From VYFG01 sp965221795 (GTDB lineage Bacteria; Pseudomonadota; Gammaproteobacteria; Arenicellales; Poriferihabitantaceae), in NCBI GenBank assembly GCA_965221795.1, contig OZ244914.1, positions 2,914,001 through 2,978,000 of the forward strand: a stretch of 64,000 nt of DNA. Direction: 5' to 3'. This document shows positions 17,221-26,540 of the stretch, one piece after another. The notes under the pieces are model-generated. The model ran no database searches. It saw only the letters and a list, made by a program, of their open reading frames with translations, and had not been told where the DNA came from. The position numbers and the translations under genes are program-made. Numbering within the stretch: position 1 is the stretch's first letter; each line of letters starts with the position of its first letter.

Positions 17221-18570
17221 TCAAGGGTTGAGGAAAAGAGTCTGTCCCGGATGAATGAGAGGAGCCTTCGGAAGCCGGTTCCACTGGATCAGATCCGACA
17301 AGCGGACTCCATACTTTCGGGAAATGCTCCAGAGCGAATCACCGCTCTGGACCGTATGACTGCTCCGCTCGGACGCGCGATACTCCCAAGTGGGCCCCGC
17401 ATATTGGTTGATCATGTCGATATTGAACGGAATTTTCAATTCCTGATCCGGATAGATCAAGTCAGAATCGAGTTCGTTGGCGTCCTGGATCAAGTCAACT
17501 GACGTGCCATATAGTTGTGCAATGTGACCGAGATACTCACCGGGTTTGACCTTGTGGTGGGCCCATTGGATGCGTTGTATCGGACGAAGGCTCGCCAACT
17601 TGCTCAACAAGGGGTTGACGCGGTCTGTCGGCACTGCCAGGAGATGGGGGCCATTAGGCGGTGTAACCTGTCGTTTGTATCCCAAGTTGAAATGTTGGAG
17701 TTCTCCGAGCGTCATCGAAGCCAATGAGGCGGCGACGGTAATATCCGTTTGGGATTGCAAGTCGACGAACTGCAGGTAGGGTCGGTTTTCCAGTGGTGGA
17801 AGCTGGACACCGTATTGTTCCGGGTCGCGCAAGATATTGCGCAATGCCATTAATTTCGGGACGTAGGACCGGGCTTCACTATGCAACTGAAGATAGGCAT
17901 AAGCTGTGGGAAGGTTCTGGCTTCGGTTCTGGCGAATCTGCCGTATCACCGCACCTTCTCCCGCATTGTAGGCGGCTAGTGCCAGTTCCCAATCTCCATT
18001 GAATTCTCGGGACAGGAACTGCAGATAATCCAGTGCAGCCCGAGTGGACAGGAACAGGTCGCGACGTGCATCCAGCCACCAATCCTGGCGTAGGCCAAAT
18101 CGCTTTCCGGTGGTTTCCATGAATTGCCAGATTCCCGCCGCATTGGCTGGCGAGGTGGAATCCATTTGATACATGCTTTCGATCGCGGGCACCAAGGCGA
18201 TTTCTGTCGGCATGTTCCGCTTTTCTACTTCCTCCAGAATGTAGTACAAAAACCATTTGGCTCGTTTTGCCAATACCCGGAAATACATCGGATCCTGGGC
18301 AAACTCGCGTTCAAACCTTTCCACACGCTCAGGGGATTCCTCCAGGTTGCCCAACCGATATCCGCGTTCCAGCCGGTCCCAAAGACTGGCAGGGGGGGAG
18401 GCCGTCTGATTCGATAGACTGGCCTGCTGAGAATCATCCGACGCAACCGAAGCGACGTTCATGCGATCTGTCGTGTTGGTATGGGAGGGTTTTTCGGACA
18501 CCGCCCATGACCCACCGACAGGTGCTACCGACAGCACGAGAATCAGCAAAGATCGGGAGAGGAAGGCCAT
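17221..18570 (-). CDS. mltD: membrane-bound lytic murein transglycosylase D-like, two LysM domains
   Basis: It cleaves the MurNAc-GlcNAc bond of peptidoglycan without hydrolysis. The start at 18570 opens into a signal peptide (FLSRSLLILVLSVAPVGGSWA). No lipobox Cys is visible, so it may be periplasmic rather than lipid-anchored, unlike E. coli MltD. The SLT domain holds the catalytic Glu131 in LVPAIESMYQ, then SPANAAGIWQFM and LALAAYNAGEGAV. Two LysM repeats close the protein, near residues 339-382 (HKVKPGEYLGHIA) and 405-449 (HTVQSGDSLWSIS). Length 449 is typical. The frame is open a further 49 codons upstream without homology. A strongly AT-rich stretch (18660-18770) lies upstream and probably holds its promoter. 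Confidence 0.92.
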   Translation of the reverse strand: MAFLSRSLLILVLSVAPVGGSWAVSEKPSHTNTTDRMNVASVASDDSQQASLSNQTASPPASLWDRLERGYRLGNLEESPERVERFEREFAQDPMYFRVLAKRAKWFLYYILEEVEKRNMPTEIALVPAIESMYQMDSTSPANAAGIWQFMETTGKRFGLRQDWWLDARRDLFLSTRAALDYLQFLSREFNGDWELALAAYNAGEGAVIRQIRQNRSQNLPTAYAYLQLHSEARSYVPKLMALRNILRDPEQYGVQLPPLENRPYLQFVDLQSQTDITVAASLASMTLGELQHFNLGYKRQVTPPNGPHLLAVPTDRVNPLLSKLASLRPIQRIQWAHHKVKPGEYLGHIAQLYGTSVDLIQDANELDSDLIYPDQELKIPFNIDMINQYAGPTWEYRASERSSHTVQSGDSLWSISRKYGVRLSDLIQWNRLPKAPLIHPGQTLFLNP

Positions 18571-18992
18571 CGGAATGTGGTCGGTGGTGTGAATCCGTAT
18601 ACGATGGGGAACGTTGGGTCGGCGGAAAGCTCTTGCATTATGTTCCGCTCGGGCCAACAATGCAACTATACTCCTACTCGGAATATTTTTCAAATAAATT
18701 TTAGAAAAATATTTCAACTCATTGAAAAATAAAAATATATTTCGTATTTTCCAGAAAATATATGAAGATCCGATGCTTTCCAGAATGGGATCGACTCGTT
18801 ATTATGGTGTGCAATCAACGGGCGTGGTGGGATAGGCTTTCATATGGGGGCGGTTTTCCGGATTCAAATCCCGATCGAGTCGGAGTCTACGTAAGAAATC
18901 GGACCCAGGTCCCGAATTTTCCGTCAGGGAAAGGCAGGCAGGATTGACTATAATTGGTCAGGTTTTCCCGAATCATTCTTTTTGGCAACATT

Positions 18993-19967
18993 ATGAAATC
19001 ACCAGTACGAGTTGCGGTCACCGGAGCTGCCGGCAACATTTCCTATGCACTTCTTTTCCGAATTGCCGCCGGCGACATGCTTGGCAAAGACCAGCCTGTG
19101 ATGCTGCAACTGTTGGAAATCCCTCCCGCCATGGGTACAGTCCAGGGTGTCATGATGGAGTTGATGGACTGTGCCTTCCCTTTGCTCGCCGGCGTGGAAG
19201 CGGCCGACGATCCCCATCAGGCGTTTGGCGATGCCGATTATGCCCTGCTGGTCGGTTCCAAACCGCGAACCGCCGATATGCAACGCAGTGACCTTCTTAA
19301 GGACAATGGCCGGATTTTTTCGGTACAGGGCAAGGCCCTCAATGACCATGCTTCCCGTGATGTTCGTGTTCTGGTGGTGGGAAACCCGGCCAACACGAAT
19401 GCTTTGATTGCAGCCAACAATGCGCCGGACCTCGATCCACGCCAGTTTACGGCGATGACCCGGCTCGACCACAATCGCGCCAAATCCCAACTGGCGGACA
19501 AGGTCGGGGTACATCATGATGCCGTGCGGAGAATGACGATTTGGGGAAACCATTCTGCGACACAATACCCCGATGTCTTCCAGGTCCGGGTGAATGGAGT
19601 ATCAGTAGAGGTGCCTGGCGATTGGCTGGAAGATGAATTCATTCCGTCTGTGCAGAATCGCGGCACCGCCATCATCAAGGCTCGGGGTGCATCCAGCGCA
19701 GCATCGGCCGCCTCCGCAGCAATCGATCATATGCGGGACTGGGCTCTGGGTACCCGGAATGACGATTGGGTCAGTATGGCAATTCCTTCGGATGGCAGTT
19801 ATGGCATTACCGAAGGGATCATGTATTCATTTCCCGTGACCTGTGCGCATGGCGACTATCGGATTGTGCCGGATTTGGAGATCAGCGAATTCAGCCGAAA
19901 ACGGATGTCCCTGACAGAGCAGGAACTGATCGAGGAGCGAGAAGCAGTCCGTGAATTGATGGGATGA
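18993..19967 (+). CDS. mdh: malate dehydrogenase
   Basis: It oxidises malate to oxaloacetate with NAD+ in the TCA cycle. The 324 residues are of the type close to eukaryotic cytosolic MDH, common in beta- and many gammaproteobacteria. It has the NAD motif TGAAGNISYALLFRIA near residue 9, GSKPRT in the substrate loop, NPANTNAL, the catalytic His187 in WGNHSATQYPD, and TRLDHNRAKSQLA. The ATG at 18993 starts the normal KSPVRVAVTGAAG N-terminus. A TATAAT (18949-18954) lies about 40 bp upstream. The usual Gln of the GAAGQI motif is Asn here, which should be tolerated. Confidence 0.96.
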   Translation: MKSPVRVAVTGAAGNISYALLFRIAAGDMLGKDQPVMLQLLEIPPAMGTVQGVMMELMDCAFPLLAGVEAADDPHQAFGDADYALLVGSKPRTADMQRSDLLKDNGRIFSVQGKALNDHASRDVRVLVVGNPANTNALIAANNAPDLDPRQFTAMTRLDHNRAKSQLADKVGVHHDAVRRMTIWGNHSATQYPDVFQVRVNGVSVEVPGDWLEDEFIPSVQNRGTAIIKARGASSAASAASAAIDHMRDWALGTRNDDWVSMAIPSDGSYGITEGIMYSFPVTCAHGDYRIVPDLEISEFSRKRMSLTEQELIEEREAVRELMG

Positions 19968-20127
19968 TCCGCTTGTTTATTCAGTGGGAAGAGTCAAGAC
20001 TGACTATGAGGTTTTCAGCATTAGTCGATTGCCCCCAATATCTGTCGATGCCGGGGATGCCCGTCGCACGCCTGTCGGAACTCACTGTCGGAGGAGTCTT
20101 GGCCTTCTCTGGGTGATTGGGGTCTGA

Positions 20128-20952
20128 ATGGACGTCAGTGTTGTGATCCCGACCCATAATCGGTCAGGCATGGTGGGCCGTGCCATTCGTTCTGTGCTTG
20201 GCCAAACCCTGGCCCCTCGGGAAATCATTGTCGTGGATGATGGTTCGGTGGATGGAACCGCCATACAACTTGCGCGGCAGTTTCCGGGTATATCCGTACT
20301 TCGGCAAGCCCATGCCGGAGTCAGTGCAGCACGCAATCTTGGAATTCAGGCAGCCCGATGTGAATGGATTGCATTGCTGGATTCAGATGATGAATGGCTG
20401 CCTCACAAACTTGAGGCACAGGCCAGACGACTGTCATGGGAATCAGGGTTGCGAGTTTGCCATACGGACGAAATATGGATCCGGAACGGTCGCCGGGTGA
20501 ATCCTGCGCGAAAACACGCCAAACCCGAAGGGCGGATTTTCCATCACTGCCTGCCGCTTTGCTGTGTATCTCCCTCATCCATTTTGCTGCACCGGCATGT
20601 GTTTGCCAACTGTGGTCTTTTCGATCCGGATTTGCCAGCCTGCGAGGATTATGATTTGTGGCTGCGGATTTTTCGCCAGTATGAAGTCGGCCTGGTGGCA
20701 GATCCTTGTCTGGTGAAGTATGGAGGCCATGCGGACCAGCTATCCAGACGTTATTGGGGGATGGATCGTTTCCGGGTACAGGCACTACAGAAAATACTCC
20801 GGCATGATAATATGGATGTCAAGGACCGTCAGGCTTGTATGGAAACCCTGCAGCAGAAGTGTCGGATTCTGATTCAGGGGATGGAGCGTCGGGGAAAATA
20901 TGCAGATGCCAGCTATTATCGGGAAATCCTGAACCGGTGGGAGATCGACTGA
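20128..20952 (+). CDS. family 2 glycosyltransferase
   Basis: A cytoplasmic GT-A glycosyltransferase of 274 residues. The nucleotide-sugar fold opens with VSVVIPTHNRSGMVGRAI, then IIVVDDGSVDGT and the metal-binding DXD in LLDSDDEWLPHKL near residue 89; later CEDYDLWLR carries the catalytic-base region (ED-Y). It ends with a helical tail. Acceptor and sugar cannot be told. It lies 160 bp after mdh and 4 bp before the phosphorylase-like gene on the same strand. Such enzymes usually act on lipopolysaccharide or other surface glycans. Confidence 0.9.
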   Translation: MDVSVVIPTHNRSGMVGRAIRSVLGQTLAPREIIVVDDGSVDGTAIQLARQFPGISVLRQAHAGVSAARNLGIQAARCEWIALLDSDDEWLPHKLEAQARRLSWESGLRVCHTDEIWIRNGRRVNPARKHAKPEGRIFHHCLPLCCVSPSSILLHRHVFANCGLFDPDLPACEDYDLWLRIFRQYEVGLVADPCLVKYGGHADQLSRRYWGMDRFRVQALQKILRHDNMDVKDRQACMETLQQKCRILIQGMERRGKYADASYYREILNRWEID

Positions 20953-20956
20953 ACCA

Positions 20957-21598
20957 ATGCAAGGAATCACTACGGTTCTATGCGCTCACTTGGCCGAAGG
21001 CCAGCCGTTGGTTCGGCATTTTGATCTCAGACGAGAGAGAGGGGATCCTAACCTCTATCGAGGGGATCAGGTCCAGATGGTGGTGACAGGGCAGGGTGCC
21101 TTACAGTGCCGGAATACCCTGGCACGTATCTTTGCAACGGCACCAATACGGAAGTCAGACGTGTGGCTGAATTTTGGCATTGCAGGAGTCGGGGGGCAAC
21201 CGTATGCTCCCAAGGTACCAATCCACTCGGGGTATCTGGTCTGGGTCGATCGAGTGTACTATCATGGGGAAAGTTGGCGGTTGTCGGCGCGGCCCCCGGC
21301 CGGGCTGGGAAATATGCGATTGGCCCAGGCGGATCTATGCACCGTGGATACATCGGAAAGACAGTTTCATCAGCCAATGATATACGATATGGAGTGTGCT
21401 GCCATTGTGGGTTTTTTGTTGGCGCGGGATCGCCTGCCTTGCCTTGCCGCGATCAAGTTGGTCGCTGATGGTCCCGGATGCTCCGGTCGGGATGCGATCC
21501 GTCTGGGAAAGCATCTGCTGATAGACCATCAGGACCGAATCATCCGGTTGACGGAACGTATTTTGGATTCGAACTTGAGGAGGACGAACATCGGATAG
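20957..21598 (+). CDS. nucleoside phosphorylase superfamily protein
   Basis: A protein of 213 residues with the fold signature of the phosphorylase/nucleosidase superfamily (MTA/SAH nucleosidase, HpnG and relatives). It has a strand MVVTGQGAL, WLNFGIAGVGG in the phosphate/ribose loop, and MECAAI near residue 141, equivalent to the ribose-binding M-E-(A/C)-A-A. The end LAAIKLVADGPG carries the Asp position used by nucleosidases. It is shorter than the 230-240 usual for MtnN and the substrate is not evident. It starts 4 bp after the glycosyltransferase stop, so the two are co-transcribed. Confidence 0.75.
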   Translation: MQGITTVLCAHLAEGQPLVRHFDLRRERGDPNLYRGDQVQMVVTGQGALQCRNTLARIFATAPIRKSDVWLNFGIAGVGGQPYAPKVPIHSGYLVWVDRVYYHGESWRLSARPPAGLGNMRLAQADLCTVDTSERQFHQPMIYDMECAAIVGFLLARDRLPCLAAIKLVADGPGCSGRDAIRLGKHLLIDHQDRIIRLTERILDSNLRRTNIG

Positions 21599-21698
21599 GC
21601 CTTTTGGATCTGCCGGGTTCTCTTACGCAATCGGCCTGATCCGTAGTGATGCAGCCTTCCCGACCCTGTGGTTCCGGATTTTTGGAGACGATTGTATA

Positions 21699-21723
21699 TT
21701 TTTCGACCTTGATGGTCGAAAAT
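21699..21723. promoter_or_regulatory. inverted repeat upstream of dsbC
   Basis: TTTTCGACC / TTGAT / GGTCGAAAA, a 9-bp stem with a 5-nt loop in the intergenic gap before dsbC. There is no T-run on either side, so it is more likely an operator or transcript structure than a terminator. Confidence 0.3.
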
Positions 21724-21905
21724 GGGAAGAATCCCGTGATCGAAACCTTCATCAACTTTGTGGGAAGATTTCATGGGGAAACAATTGAGTGAACCCAAAT
21801 AAAAAAGTACAGTCTGAGTTGATAGATGCAGAGCCATCGCGGCTTTACCCGTCTCGGGATGTCTTCAGCACCGTAATCCGGAAATGTCCACCTCTGAGGT
21901 ATTAC

Positions 21906-22661
21906 ATGAAAAATCTTGTCCATTTCATTCGTTTCATTCCTGTCATGGGCCTGGCTTTTGTTGCCATGGTTGCGAGCGCCCAGGAGCAAAGTGCGGAAGA
22001 TGCGGTCCGGGAAAATCTGCAGAAGATCATCCCGGAAGAACTCGAAATCACCTCGATCACTCAGACTCCCATGGAAGGGGTATATCATGTGCAGCTCGGC
22101 AATCAGGACCTGTATGCCTATAGTCGGGGAGAGTTTCTCATGCTCGGAGATGTATATGATGTCGACCGACAGATCAGTTGGTCTGATGAGCGCAAAGAGA
22201 AGGCAAGGCAACAGGCCCTGATGGAATTTAACCAGTGGTCGGAAAATGAAATGATCATCATGGGGGACCCGGATGGTACACGGTATATCACTGTATTCAC
22301 GGATACGGATTGTGGCTGGTGCCAGAAATTCCATCGGGATATTCCGGCATTGAAAGAAGGCGGGCTGAAGGTACGTTACCTGATGTGGCCGCGCGCCGGT
22401 ATCGGCTCCGACAGTTACGATGAAGCGATCGCAGTCTGGTGTGCGGAGAGTCCTCCGGATGCCATGACGACGGCTAAGGCGGGAGAGGAAATCGAGCGGA
22501 AGTTTTGTGAACACCCGGTGAAGGAGCACCTGCAGATGGGATCCAGGCTGGGGGTACAAGGCACTCCGTTCATCCTGCTCGACAATGGCGAGGTCCTGGG
22601 GGGATATGTACCTCCGGAGCAGATACTGGCAGAAGCCGGACTGATATCCGCTGAAGGATAG
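21906..22661 (+). CDS. dsbC: thiol:disulfide interchange protein DsbC
   Basis: A periplasmic disulfide isomerase of 251 residues. The signal peptide FIRFIPVMGLAFVAMVASA is cleaved near residue 23. An N-terminal dimerisation domain (VRENLQKIIPEELEI ... VYHVQL) is followed by the thioredoxin fold. That fold has the active site C136-G-W-C139 in TDTDCGWCQKFH and the cis-Pro in GVQGTPFILLDNG. A second Cys pair (WCAE, KFCEH) matches the structural disulfide of the family. ATG 21906 was chosen because MKNLVHF opens the signal peptide; the frame continues 39 codons upstream without homology. DsbC would help fold the Cys-containing exported proteins found in both islands. Confidence 0.93.
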   Translation: MKNLVHFIRFIPVMGLAFVAMVASAQEQSAEDAVRENLQKIIPEELEITSITQTPMEGVYHVQLGNQDLYAYSRGEFLMLGDVYDVDRQISWSDERKEKARQQALMEFNQWSENEMIIMGDPDGTRYITVFTDTDCGWCQKFHRDIPALKEGGLKVRYLMWPRAGIGSDSYDEAIAVWCAESPPDAMTTAKAGEEIERKFCEHPVKEHLQMGSRLGVQGTPFILLDNGEVLGGYVPPEQILAEAGLISAEG

Positions 22662-22856
22662 GTCGAGGAAGGGCACCTTTTCGCCCTGAGGGGTCTACAG
22701 TCCACTGAATCCCTCTTCGGGAAGCAGCGGGAACCGACTACTCCATGATGGGGTTACCGTATCCGGCACAGCCGCCTCGGCCCCGCGAATCCGGGTGATG
22801 CCCGCTGCTGCGTGTGCCAGACGATCACTCTGGGGCAGCGCGGTGCCGGGCGCTCA

Positions 22857-23234
22857 TCAGTCTGTGGCCGAACGGGGTTCCTGGTCTGGCAACAGGTCAC
22901 TGTCCACCGTGACCAGATTGTCCCCTTCGAACCGAAGAATAATAGACTGTTTGGTTAGGTTCCCGGTCTCCCCGGATCGGAAGGAATAGAAATAGTCCCA
23001 TCGATTCTTGTTGAACGGGTCGTTGACCAGGGGTTGTCCCAGAATTCTGACCACCTGACGACGGGTCATGCCGGGACGGATTTGGGAGATCATCTCCCAG
23101 GTGATTTCATTTCCTTGTTGGACATCCGGTCGGTAGACACAGGCGGCAAGTGCCATGCTCAGAAAAACCGCAAGTAGCCATGGGAGTATGGATCGTAGAG
23201 TCGAGTGGGACAGGCTGCAGGTGTTGGGTTTCAT
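22857..23234 (-). CDS. bamE: outer membrane protein assembly lipoprotein BamE
   Basis: A small lipoprotein subunit of the BAM complex that inserts beta-barrels into the outer membrane. The lipobox LAAC places the lipidated Cys at residue 32. The SmpA/OmlA fold follows: ISQIRPGMTRRQVVRILGQP, the signature with the conserved G-M-T, then WDYFYSFR. The 125 residues are normal. It starts inside the upstream acetyltransferase gene (ATGA overlap, 23231-23234), so the two are translationally coupled. It is convergent with dsbC. Confidence 0.93.
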   Translation of the reverse strand: MKPNTCSLSHSTLRSILPWLLAVFLSMALAACVYRPDVQQGNEITWEMISQIRPGMTRRQVVRILGQPLVNDPFNKNRWDYFYSFRSGETGNLTKQSIILRFEGDNLVTVDSDLLPDQEPRSATD

Positions 23235-23749
23235 TCAGGAGCAGGTAGATGTTTCAGAACGGCGATTTCATCACAGTTACGGAATTTCGGGCAATTGATA
23301 CACGATCCCCAGACCTTTTCCGGCAGGGTCCGCATCTCGACGACCTGATAACCCAGACGTTGGAAGAAGCGAACCTCGTAGGTCAAAGCCATCAATCGTT
23401 TCAGGCCCAATTGGAGTGCATCTTCTTCCAGCGCACGAACCAGACGAGAGCCAAATCGCATACCGGTATGTTCAGGCTGTACCGCCAGACTGCGAACCTC
23501 CCCGAGTATCTGGGTAAAGATTTGCAAGGCAGCGCAACCGATGACCTGGCCTTGCCACTCCGCGACCACAAACTCGCGTAATGACTGGTAAATTTCGGTC
23601 TCCATACGAGGCAGCAGCCGGTGCTCATTGGCGTACAGAGTCAGCAGTCCATGAATGGCCGTGACGTCACCCAGTCGAGCGGGCCGTATGGTGCCGGATG
23701 CCGAGGGCAGTGGTTCGGGTTGCGGCAGGACTCGGGCAGTGTTATTCAT
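23231..23749 (-). CDS. GNAT N-acetyltransferase, short N-acetylglutamate synthase-like
   Basis: A 172-residue acetyl-CoA-dependent acetyltransferase of the class annotated as ArgA-like N-acetyltransferase. The sequence runs IRPARLGDVTAIHGLL, FVVAEWQGQVIGCAALQI, then EVRSLAVQPEHTGMRFGSRL (the pyrophosphate loop, usually Q-x-x-G-x-G/A) and LTYEVRFFQRLGYQVV. The end holds two CxxC-like pairs (GSCINCPKFRNCDE), a typical feature of these short NAGS-like proteins. Glutamate acetylation for arginine synthesis is the likely role but is not proven. The final codons overlap bamE. Confidence 0.8.
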   Translation of the reverse strand: MNNTARVLPQPEPLPSASGTIRPARLGDVTAIHGLLTLYANEHRLLPRMETEIYQSLREFVVAEWQGQVIGCAALQIFTQILGEVRSLAVQPEHTGMRFGSRLVRALEEDALQLGLKRLMALTYEVRFFQRLGYQVVEMRTLPEKVWGSCINCPKFRNCDEIAVLKHLPAPE

Positions 23750-23787
23750 TTTGCGGATGATACACCAGCCGCCGGGGAAAGGGCAGT

Positions 23788-25461
23788 TTATCGAGGGTCC
23801 CCCGAGTCCAGCATTTGCTTGGCGTGTTCCCGGGATGCATGGCTGGGTTCCTTGCTTCCGGACATGCGAGCAATTTCCGTGATTCGGCCGGGCCGATCCA
23901 GCAGCTCGAATTTCACTACGACTGAATCGGTACTGTCTCGTTTGGCGACGTAGTAGTGTTGATTAGCCCTGGAGGCAACCTGAGGGAGGTGGGTGACACT
24001 CACAACCTGGTTTGATTGGCCTAATTGCCGTAGCTGATCGCCAACAATATTCGCTATGGTACCACCGATGCCCACGTCGACTTCGTCAAAAATCATGGTC
24101 GGGGTCTTTGCCCCATCTGCAAGAATGACCTGTATCGCAAGTGAAATTCGGGAGAGTTCTCCACCGGATGCAATGCGATGCAAGGGTTGCATTGCCTGCC
24201 CGGGATTGGTCGATATCTCAAAGGCGACAGACTCCCAACCGGTGCGGGTCAGCGAACCATGGCCGTTTTTTTCGAGTCGGATTTCAAACTGGCCGTGCGC
24301 CATACCTAGCTTCTGGATCGCATTCGTAATGTCGCCGGACAGTCGGCTGACTGCTTGGTGACGGTTGGCACTGATCTGATCTGCCAGATGGTGACAGACT
24401 TGCTCGGCTTCTGCTTTCCGGGCGGCCAGAGCGGCCAGTTCCAGCTGAGGATCTTGTAACTGTTGCAGGGTACTTTCCAAGTCGGAACGGTAGTCGGCCA
24501 GAGTATTCGGAGGGATGCGATATTTTCGACAAATGGCATGCCAGGCCGACAGCCGTTCCTCGACCCGTTGCAACTCGTCTTCATCTGGATCGGCTTGGTT
24601 AAGGTATCCCCGGATTCGGTTGACCGCTTCATTGACATTCACTTCCGCCTCTTCCAGGATCTCGGCGATTTCGCGCAAAGCCGGTTCCAGCGACTCGTAC
24701 TGTCTCATATTGCCAGCGACCCGACTGATTTGCGTCTGTGCAGACTGCTCACTCTCGTATAACTGCGTAATGGCAGCATCCATGCACTGCATTAACTCCG
24801 TTGCATGTGCAAGCCTTCTTTGCCGCTGTGACAGGGATTCCCATTCATCTTCCCCCGGATTGAGTTCCGTGAGCTCACGCAACTGGAACTGCAACAGTTC
24901 GATCCGCTCCACTACATTTTGCTGCTCCAGCTGGAGTTGATCCAATTGTCGGTCAATTGCCCGAAGTTCATCCCAGGAAGATGACAGCTTGTGGAGAAAA
25001 GTCAGGTTGCTTGCCGCGGCATCCAATAAAAACTGCTGTGTGGACTTCTGTAGCAGGGAGTGGTGTTCATGCTGACCATGAATATCTACCAGTTGGTCTC
25101 CCAGTTCCCTGAGCTGGGATAAATTCACTGGATTCCCATTGATGTAATTCCTGCCAGATCGGTCGCGTCGGATAATCCGGCGCAAGATCAGCTCGCTGTC
25201 ACCTTGCAGGTCCCTCTCAGTGAGCCATTCCATGATGGGGCTGTTTTCCGGCAGGACGAACCCTCCCCGAATCTCAGCTTGTTCCTCTCCTTGCTGGATC
25301 AGGCCCTGCTCTGCGCGGTCACCCAGTAAAATGCCCAAAGCGTCTACCAGAAGGGATTTACCGGAACCAGTTTCGCCCGTGATTGCAGTGAACCCCGGGC
25401 CAAGCTCCAGTTCCACTTCCGATGCGATTGCGAAGTGGCGGATGGATAGCCAGTTGATCAT
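23788..25461 (-). CDS. recN: DNA repair protein RecN
   Basis: An SMC-like ATPase acting in recombinational double-strand break repair. The 557 residues have the family layout: Walker A GETGSGKS at residues 29-36 in the N-terminal head, a long coiled coil from about 150 to 370, and the C-terminal head with the ABC signature SGGELSRISLA, Walker B PTMIFDEVDVGIGG and the VTHLPQVAS switch. The ATG shares one base with the nadK stop (TAATG), indicating coupling. The order hrcA / nadK-recN / bamE is common in gammaproteobacteria. Confidence 0.96.
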   Translation of the reverse strand: MINWLSIRHFAIASEVELELGPGFTAITGETGSGKSLLVDALGILLGDRAEQGLIQQGEEQAEIRGGFVLPENSPIMEWLTERDLQGDSELILRRIIRRDRSGRNYINGNPVNLSQLRELGDQLVDIHGQHEHHSLLQKSTQQFLLDAAASNLTFLHKLSSSWDELRAIDRQLDQLQLEQQNVVERIELLQFQLRELTELNPGEDEWESLSQRQRRLAHATELMQCMDAAITQLYESEQSAQTQISRVAGNMRQYESLEPALREIAEILEEAEVNVNEAVNRIRGYLNQADPDEDELQRVEERLSAWHAICRKYRIPPNTLADYRSDLESTLQQLQDPQLELAALAARKAEAEQVCHHLADQISANRHQAVSRLSGDITNAIQKLGMAHGQFEIRLEKNGHGSLTRTGWESVAFEISTNPGQAMQPLHRIASGGELSRISLAIQVILADGAKTPTMIFDEVDVGIGGTIANIVGDQLRQLGQSNQVVSVTHLPQVASRANQHYYVAKRDSTDSVVVKFELLDRPGRITEIARMSGSKEPSHASREHAKQMLDSGDPR

Positions 25462-26321
25462 TAGCCCCAGCCAAGCTTGGTTCTCAAGACCTCAAAGTGG
25501 TTATGAGAATCGATCCGAATGATGGAAAACTGCGTGTCTGCCTTGGTCAATCGTATGGTTTCATCCCCCGAGATTTCGTGCACAACCAAGCCATCAAGTG
25601 AGAGATGAGCACGGGTTTCCGGGGTATTGATGGCGATAATCTCCACTACCGATTCGTCGGAAATAATGATGGGCCGGTTGCTGAGGGTATGGGGACAAAT
25701 CGGAGCAATACTCATTACCGAGAGTGTCGGATACATGATGGGGCCGCCGGCAGACAAGGAATAAGCCGTCGATCCGGTCGGCGTTGCGACAATGATGCCA
25801 TCACTTCGTGTATGGCTGACAAAGCGACCGTCAATTCGGGTTTCGAATTCAATCAACCGACCGGTATTGCCTTTTGAAATCACAGAATCATTCAGACTGA
25901 TGCCTTCATGAATCACCACATCATTCTGGAGCACCATCGACTTGAGCAATGTGCGTTGTTCGAGACTGAAGCGCCCCTGCAGCAGGGCTTCCAGATTGGA
26001 TTCCAGGTCTCCTTGTGGGATGTCAGTGAGAAAGCCCAATCGACCCAGATTGACTCCTACCATGGGTACGTTATGGGTACAAAGAGTGCGGGCGGCATTG
26101 AGCATGGTACCATCCCCACCAACGACCATGGCAATATCAATGACCTGTCCCAGAGCGAATTTCTGGTCATCAATACGCTCACCGTCAATTTCGGTGGAAG
26201 TGGTATTCCCCAGGAGCACTCGGATGTTACGTGCTTCCAGCAAGGATCGCACCCGATCCATGACCGGTGCAACACTCGCATCACGGAACTTGCCAAACAG
26301 TCCAATGGTTGATATTTTCAA
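25461..26321 (-). CDS. nadK: NAD kinase
   Basis: It phosphorylates NAD to NADP with ATP or polyphosphate. It contains the GGDGTMLNAAR motif, GVNLGRLGFLTD, NDSVISKGNTG and the signature TPTGSTAYSLSAGGP. TTG 26321 was selected because the recognisable N-terminus is LKISTIGLFGKF and the resulting 286 residues match the usual 290. An ATG at 26444 would add 41 residues without homology. The stop overlaps recN by one base. hrcA is divergent on the other side. Confidence 0.9.
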   Translation of the reverse strand: MKISTIGLFGKFRDASVAPVMDRVRSLLEARNIRVLLGNTTSTEIDGERIDDQKFALGQVIDIAMVVGGDGTMLNAARTLCTHNVPMVGVNLGRLGFLTDIPQGDLESNLEALLQGRFSLEQRTLLKSMVLQNDVVIHEGISLNDSVISKGNTGRLIEFETRIDGRFVSHTRSDGIIVATPTGSTAYSLSAGGPIMYPTLSVMSIAPICPHTLSNRPIIISDESVVEIIAINTPETRAHLSLDGLVVHEISGDETIRLTKADTQFSIIRIDSHNHFEVLRTKLGWG

Positions 26322-26540
26322 GATCAGAGCATTCCGTAATGAAAGTTTCTGCGACTCGGGCTCCGCGTCGCGGAAAGTGGTACCTTGCAGGAGCGTTCGG
26401 TTGTCGGTTTTCGGGCTTCGGCGGCCGGCCTGATTGCTGGGCACAGATGCGTTCCCTTTTCGGGTAGAGTATATGCGAAAGAATGAAAATACAATCTTTA
26501 CACCTCGTACACCGATTGATATCTGTTCAACAGACCCGAC

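Noticed and set aside
18855..18885. A GGATTCAAATCC-like stretch resembling a tRNA T-loop
   Set aside because: The flanking bases do not form a 5-bp T stem and no acceptor, D or anticodon stems can be drawn around it.
26445..26540. CIRCE operator upstream of hrcA
   Set aside because: No TTAGCACTC-like inverted repeat could be found.
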